A stretch of DNA of 64,000 nucleotides from Caprella mutica (lineage: Eukaryota > Arthropoda > Malacostraca > Amphipoda > Caprellidae): NCBI GenBank assembly GCA_947561585.1, contig CANNZV010002597.1, forward strand, positions 62,001 through 126,000, written 5' to 3'. How positions within the stretch are numbered: the stretch's first letter is position 1; each line of letters begins with the position of its first letter. Made by a program: the position numbers and the translations under genes. Below the pieces are notes generated by a model that was not told where the DNA came from, did not search any database, and saw nothing but the letters and a program-made list of their open reading frames with translations. Shown one piece after another: positions 56,601-62,600 of the stretch.

Positions 56601-59600
56601 TCATCGAAGCGGGCCTTAAAATCAACACACCGGAGTACTTGAAAATTCTGAAAGATGTTTTGATGCCGTGGATACGTAGGAACTACGACCCCTTCAAAGT
56701 GATGCTCGTTCAAGACTCAGCGCCCGCGCATGGAGCAAAGAAAGTTCAGGATTTCCTGAAGGAGAATCTTCCTTTGATGGTCCCGAAGGATATTTAACCA
56801 GCAGCTCCCCAGATCTGAATGTTTGTGACTATTGGATGTTTGGCGTCATTGAGGGAGAGTCTAACGTAACTTCACATCCAAGTGTCAACTCTCTGAAGGC
56901 CGCCAATCGTCGGGCATTTCGTAATCTTGACCCCGAGGATGTAAAAAGGAGTTGTTCACGGTTTCGCTCGAGAATCTCCCAAATTATTGACGCAAAGGGT
57001 TGTCACATAGAATGATTTTGTTCTGTAGACAATAACGAACAAATAAATGCAAGTAAAAATTACATTTAATCATTATTTGCCTTTCAAAATAGCGAATTTT
57101 AAAAAAGTTATGTTAGTCCCAATTTAGCTGCACGACCCTGTATAATGAAGTAAGCTCTATATAGTGACCTTTAGTTGTAGTTCATTATAGAGGAGATCTA
57201 CTGCAGTATTCCTAGATGTTATTACATAAATAGTATTGACGGGGAAATACGGACTTGATGTTCGTGTCATGCATATGTATAAGTACATTCAATACAGAAA
57301 ATAGGTAGAATTGTTTCCTTATTTATTTATTTTTCTCTTCACAGCCTCACTCGTTCCTGATCATCAACATGGCGATGGGGGACTTGTTGATGGGGGTGTA
57401 TCTACTCATCATAGCGGGTGTGGATATGCATTACCGGGGCATGTATGAGGTCAGTGGGGTTTTACCGGGGTATGTATATATGATGTCAGTGGGGTTTTAC
57501 CGGGGTATGTATGAGATTAGTGGGGTTTTACCGGGGCATGTATGGGGTCAGTGGGGTTTTACTGGGGCTTTTATGAGGTCAGTAGGGTTTTATCGGGGCA
57601 TGTATGAGATTAGTGGGGTTTTACCGGGGCATGTATGGGGTCAGTGGGGTTTTACCGGGGTATGTATATATGAGGTCAGTGGGGTTTATCCGAGGCTTGT
57701 ATGAGGTCAGTGGGGTTTTACTGGGGCTTTTATGAGGTCAGTGGGGTTTTACTGGGGCTTTTATGAGGTCAGTAGGGTTTTATCGGGGCATGTATGAGAT
57801 TAGTGGGGTTTTACCGGGGCATGTATGGGGTCAGTGGGGTTTTACCGGGGTATGTATATATGAGGTCAGTGGGGTTTATCCGAGGCTTGTATGAGGTCAG
57901 TGGGGTTTTACTGGGGCTTTTATGAGGTCAGTGGGGTTTTATCTGGGCATGTATGAGATTAGTGGGGTTTTACTGGGGCATGTATGAGATCAGTGGGGTT
58001 TTACAGGGGCATGTAGATTGTGGAATAAACGTAAAATAATTAGGAATGAATGAATATGAGTTAAACTTTGACATCATTTAATTAGTTTTCTGTTTTGAAT
58101 GGAAGAGAAGAGGGGTGGAATCGTTTGTAATTTGGATTATGTTTTATATTACTATGTTTATCATTTTTTAAACGCTACCTGCAGTTTTAGAGGATAGCGC
58201 TAGGGTTACGAGGCCATATAGTTTATTTTAGTTAGGCTCGTAAACTTTATTTACTATCATCTCTTCATTTTCCTCTTCCGTCCATTAGTACAGCCACCGG
58301 TATTATTGTATCTCTTTTTTCTCACACTCCTTGTAAGTGACTGCATTCACGGAGTAGCTTTCTGTATTCCTTCACCACAGACTGGTAATAAATGACTTGT
58401 AGCCACTTTCCTTTCTGACTATTTTTCTATATTCCTTTTTATTAAATTGCCGTTATTTGGCAGCGATAATAGCCTTAAATTACAAAACAGAAGTTAAATC
58501 CTCTATTGAATATTTTATAGGAATTGACAAATTCATATTGAAATGTATTCCAATTTTGATAAAAGGAAATACTATAGCAGTGGAAAAATTCTAACTAAGT
58601 ATATTTCATCTTACCAATTGACCCATCTGACTACCAGTAAAGAGGTTCATATAACTAATACTTTTGTTATTAATGTTATTTTAAAATATTATTGATTGTT
58701 CTTGATGTTTCTAATTTATAACGTACCTATTTATTTATTTCAGGCACACGAGAAGTACTGGCGATCCTCAAACCTCTGCCAGTTTGCTGGATTCATAAGC
58801 ACTCTGTCAGCAGAACTGTCAGTTATAACTCTAACAGGTAACTGTCAGTTATAACTCTAACAGGTAACTGTCAGTTATAACTCTAACAGGTAACTGTCAG
58901 TTATAACTCTAACAGGTAACTGTCAGTTATAACTCTAACAGGTAACTGTCAGCTGTAACTCTAACAGGTAACTGTCAGTTATAATTCTAACAGGTAACTG
59001 TCAGTTATAACTTTAACAGGTAACTATCAGTTATAACTCTAACAGGTAACTGTCAGTTATAACTTTAACAGGTAACTGTCAGTTATAACTCTAACAGGTA
59101 ACTGTCAGTTATAACTTTAACAGGTAACTGTCAGTTATAACTCTAACATGTAACTGTCAGTTATAACTCTAACTGTAACTGCTAAAATCTCTTATTTTCA
59201 TTGAATTATTTGCTATGGATTTACAAGATAGGATTATGATTATGTTCCATTAATAGCAAAATAATTATTATAAAAGATTCAGTATAATAATATAATTTCA
59301 TTCGAAAATGGGTTGTAATTGATTCCAAATTAGAATCCTTTTCTCTTTTCCCAACCATTTCTAAAGTTTTACTTCTTCCAATCTCCCCCCAGTGATTACG
59401 GTTGACCGTCTACTGGTCATCAAGTTCCCTTTTGGTGAGCAGAGACTCAACATGCGAGTCACTGTGACTATCATGCTCACAGTTTGGGTTCTGGTGACTA
59501 CCCTCGCTGCTTTGCCTCTCCTGGACATCCCTTACTTCGACAACTTCTACGGCAGGTCAGGAGTCTGCCTCGCCCTTCACATCACCAGCGAAAAACCAAA

Positions 59601-62600
59601 TGGATGGGAGTACTCGGTCTTCATATTTCTGGGTGAGATTCAAAGAACATCTTTAATAGCCTGAGAGATGGCCGTAGAAGATTCTGGGGGCTTAGTTAAT
59701 TTTATATGCCTCACCTTATGAGATTGTTAGAACTTGGTTGAGATTGTTATAACTTGATTAAAATTGTTAGAACTTGGTTGAGATTGTTAGAACTTGGTTG
59801 AGATTGTTAGAACTTGGTTGAGATTGTTAGAACTTGGTTGAGATTGTTAGAACTTGGTTGAGATTGTTAGAACTTGGTTGAGATTGTTAGAACTTGGTTG
59901 AAATTGTTAGATATTATTTTGAAAATTTTGGGAAGCGGAGGTGAGAGAATGGAGAAAAAAGAATGCCAAACTTTCTTTCTTCCAATGCACTCGTATACAA
60001 ATTTTCCCTGTAAATCAGTATGATAAATTTTCTCAATACAAGGCATTTCTACAGTGCTTTTATCTATTTTCTAAGTTATTCTTGTTTGCGTGTTGGCAGT
60101 GATCAACCTGGTGAGCTTTGCGGTGATAGCGATGAGTTACGCACTGATGTACACCACCGCTAGACAGACCCAAAGAGACGCCAGGCGATCTTCAGCCACA
60201 GGATGGAGCACCGACCTACAGAGAGATCTGTCCCTCCGGAAAAAAGGTGAGAGTGAGGAGAGAAAAGAGGTTAGAGAGTGGAGAGAAAAGATGAGAGAGT
60301 GAGGAGAGAAAAGAGGTTAGAGAATGGAGAGAAAAGAGGTGAGAGAGTGGAGAGAAAAGAGGTGAGAGAGTGGAGAGAAAAGAGTGGAGAGAAATGAGGT
60401 GAGAGAGTGAAGAGAAAAGAGGTGAGAGAGTGGAGGGAAAAGAGGTGAGAGAATGGAGAGAAAAGAGGTGATAGAGTGGAGAGAAAAGAGGTGAGAGAGA
60501 GGAGAGAAAAGAGGTGAGAGAGTGGAGAGAAAAGAGGTGAGAGAGTGGATAGAATAGAGGTGAGAGTGGAGAGAAAAGAGGTGAGAGAGTGGAGAGAAAA
60601 AAGGTGAGAGAGTGGAGAGAAATGAGGTGAGAGGGAGGACTAATTGACATAATTTCACAGATCAACCTAGAACACCACAGTGTACCACCACGATGGGGCG
60701 GCGTATGACGCTTATAGTCGCCACTGACGCTGCGTGTTGGCTCCCGATCATAGCGCTGGGAGTGGTGTCGCTATGCGGAGTCAAAATACCATCTAAGGTC
60801 AGTTTATCGTTAGGGAAAAACACTTCTTTAAATTGAGTTGGTCGACGTACGTCTTTCATAAGCCAAATTTATTTTCAAATCTCAAATATGATTCAAATCA
60901 AGCTAATCATCAATAGCATATTTACCTCGTTAATATTTTATACGATGTTAAAAGTAGTCATTATAATTTAGGAAATGTTTCAGGTATTCTCTTGGATTGC
61001 TGTTTTCATCCTGCCTCTGAACGCAGCAGTCAACCCCATTCTGTACACCCTATCAACCTCCTCCGTCAAGAAAACCCTCCAAGAGGCGACTGATCCTTGT
61101 GGTTTCTGCTGTCACAAAAAAAGGAGCAACAGCCGGTCAACCTCCTGCATTTCTCGTGAGTTGGAATAATTGTTTTACACGTACATTCTGGATCAACAAC
61201 TTTAAATTATAAGCGAATAAATGCTATACGAAATTCATAATGAAAATTCATTCATCAAATAAAAAGATGTCTGAATTTTAAACATCAATTGAAATATTTT
61301 CACTACAAATTATTATAGATACCTTATGTATGTTTAAGTGGAGGAATTTAATTGAATATCGTGTCAGCAGGATACTTCGTTCCGAAATAGGTACCTACAT
61401 ATGGAAATGATAGCCTATTAATTAATGAACATTTCTATATCATGGAGAGTGAAATTCAATCATTAGGAGGACCTCTTAATTCTCTCCTATACTACAAAAT
61501 AGCTTTTTCTGAAGAATAACATGAGAGTGGTGACTGGGTAAACTAAGTTCGCTTGACTGCCTATAGGTCTAGGAATAGTGATGCCATTACCAAAGTATTT
61601 TAACTACTTAGTTAGGTAGGTTATAGCTAGCCGAACTTGGCAATAATTTCATTATTGGTTTGATACCTAACTACTCAAATTTAGTGAGCCTTTCTTTTTC
61701 TTATATTAGAAAATCGGACAGTTAAGGGTGAATGCGAATATTTCTTATATAATTAATTATGGAAAAAACTAAATAAACTTTCTGTTAACTATTATAAGGT
61801 AAAGAACCTAAATTCTATAAATAAAAAAGAGAGGATTAGTGAAATGTCAGCAGTCAACCACCCCCCCCCCCCCTCCTTCACTCTATATTTTTATCACGCT
61901 GTCCCTTAGAACTATTAGAACTAAGGTTACTGGTTACAAAACTGGAAACCATTTCAAATTTGGTTCTATAATTTTATTATAATATATAATTTAAAAAAAT
62001 TCCCGTTCTTTATTCAACCCTCTGAATTCCAAGCGAAGAAAAGGATAAATTGAATCTTGAACAAATCAAAACTACAGCAAAACTCCTGAGTTATGAAGTT
62101 TTTCGTTATGAAGCACTCGAGTAGTGAAGGACCTGAGTTATGAAATGCATCTGAGTTATGAAGTATTTTCTATATTTAAATTATCTCCCTCAAAAGTCAC
62201 AGTTTTCTCCGAGATTTTAATCATAGAAAACTATCAGTGTCCCTGAGTTATGAAGTAACCAATACTTCATAACTCAGAAGTTTCACTGTATAATAAAGCT
62301 TTTAGACATATTATAAATAAAAATGGTTTCCTATACCGGTATTTAAATACTATTACCCTAAAAATAACATTAGGTACCTAAAAGTGAACCTATATATCTA
62401 ATTACAATTAAATTTGCGATAATACGTGATAAGTTGGAATACAGTCTTGTTCATCTATTGAATGTTAGAAAAAGTGAAACATGAATGTGAACCCCATATA
62501 TAATTAATTATGAACAGAATACTTGATCGATTTCTATTCTGTTAATTAACTGTTATATCTTACGTAACCTTAGATCTACAAAATTAAAGCAATTACAGAT

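Noticed and set aside
60216..60665. Minus-strand Leu/Ser/Pro-rich ORFs
   Set aside because: Complement of the 23-bp array; low complexity, no other signal.
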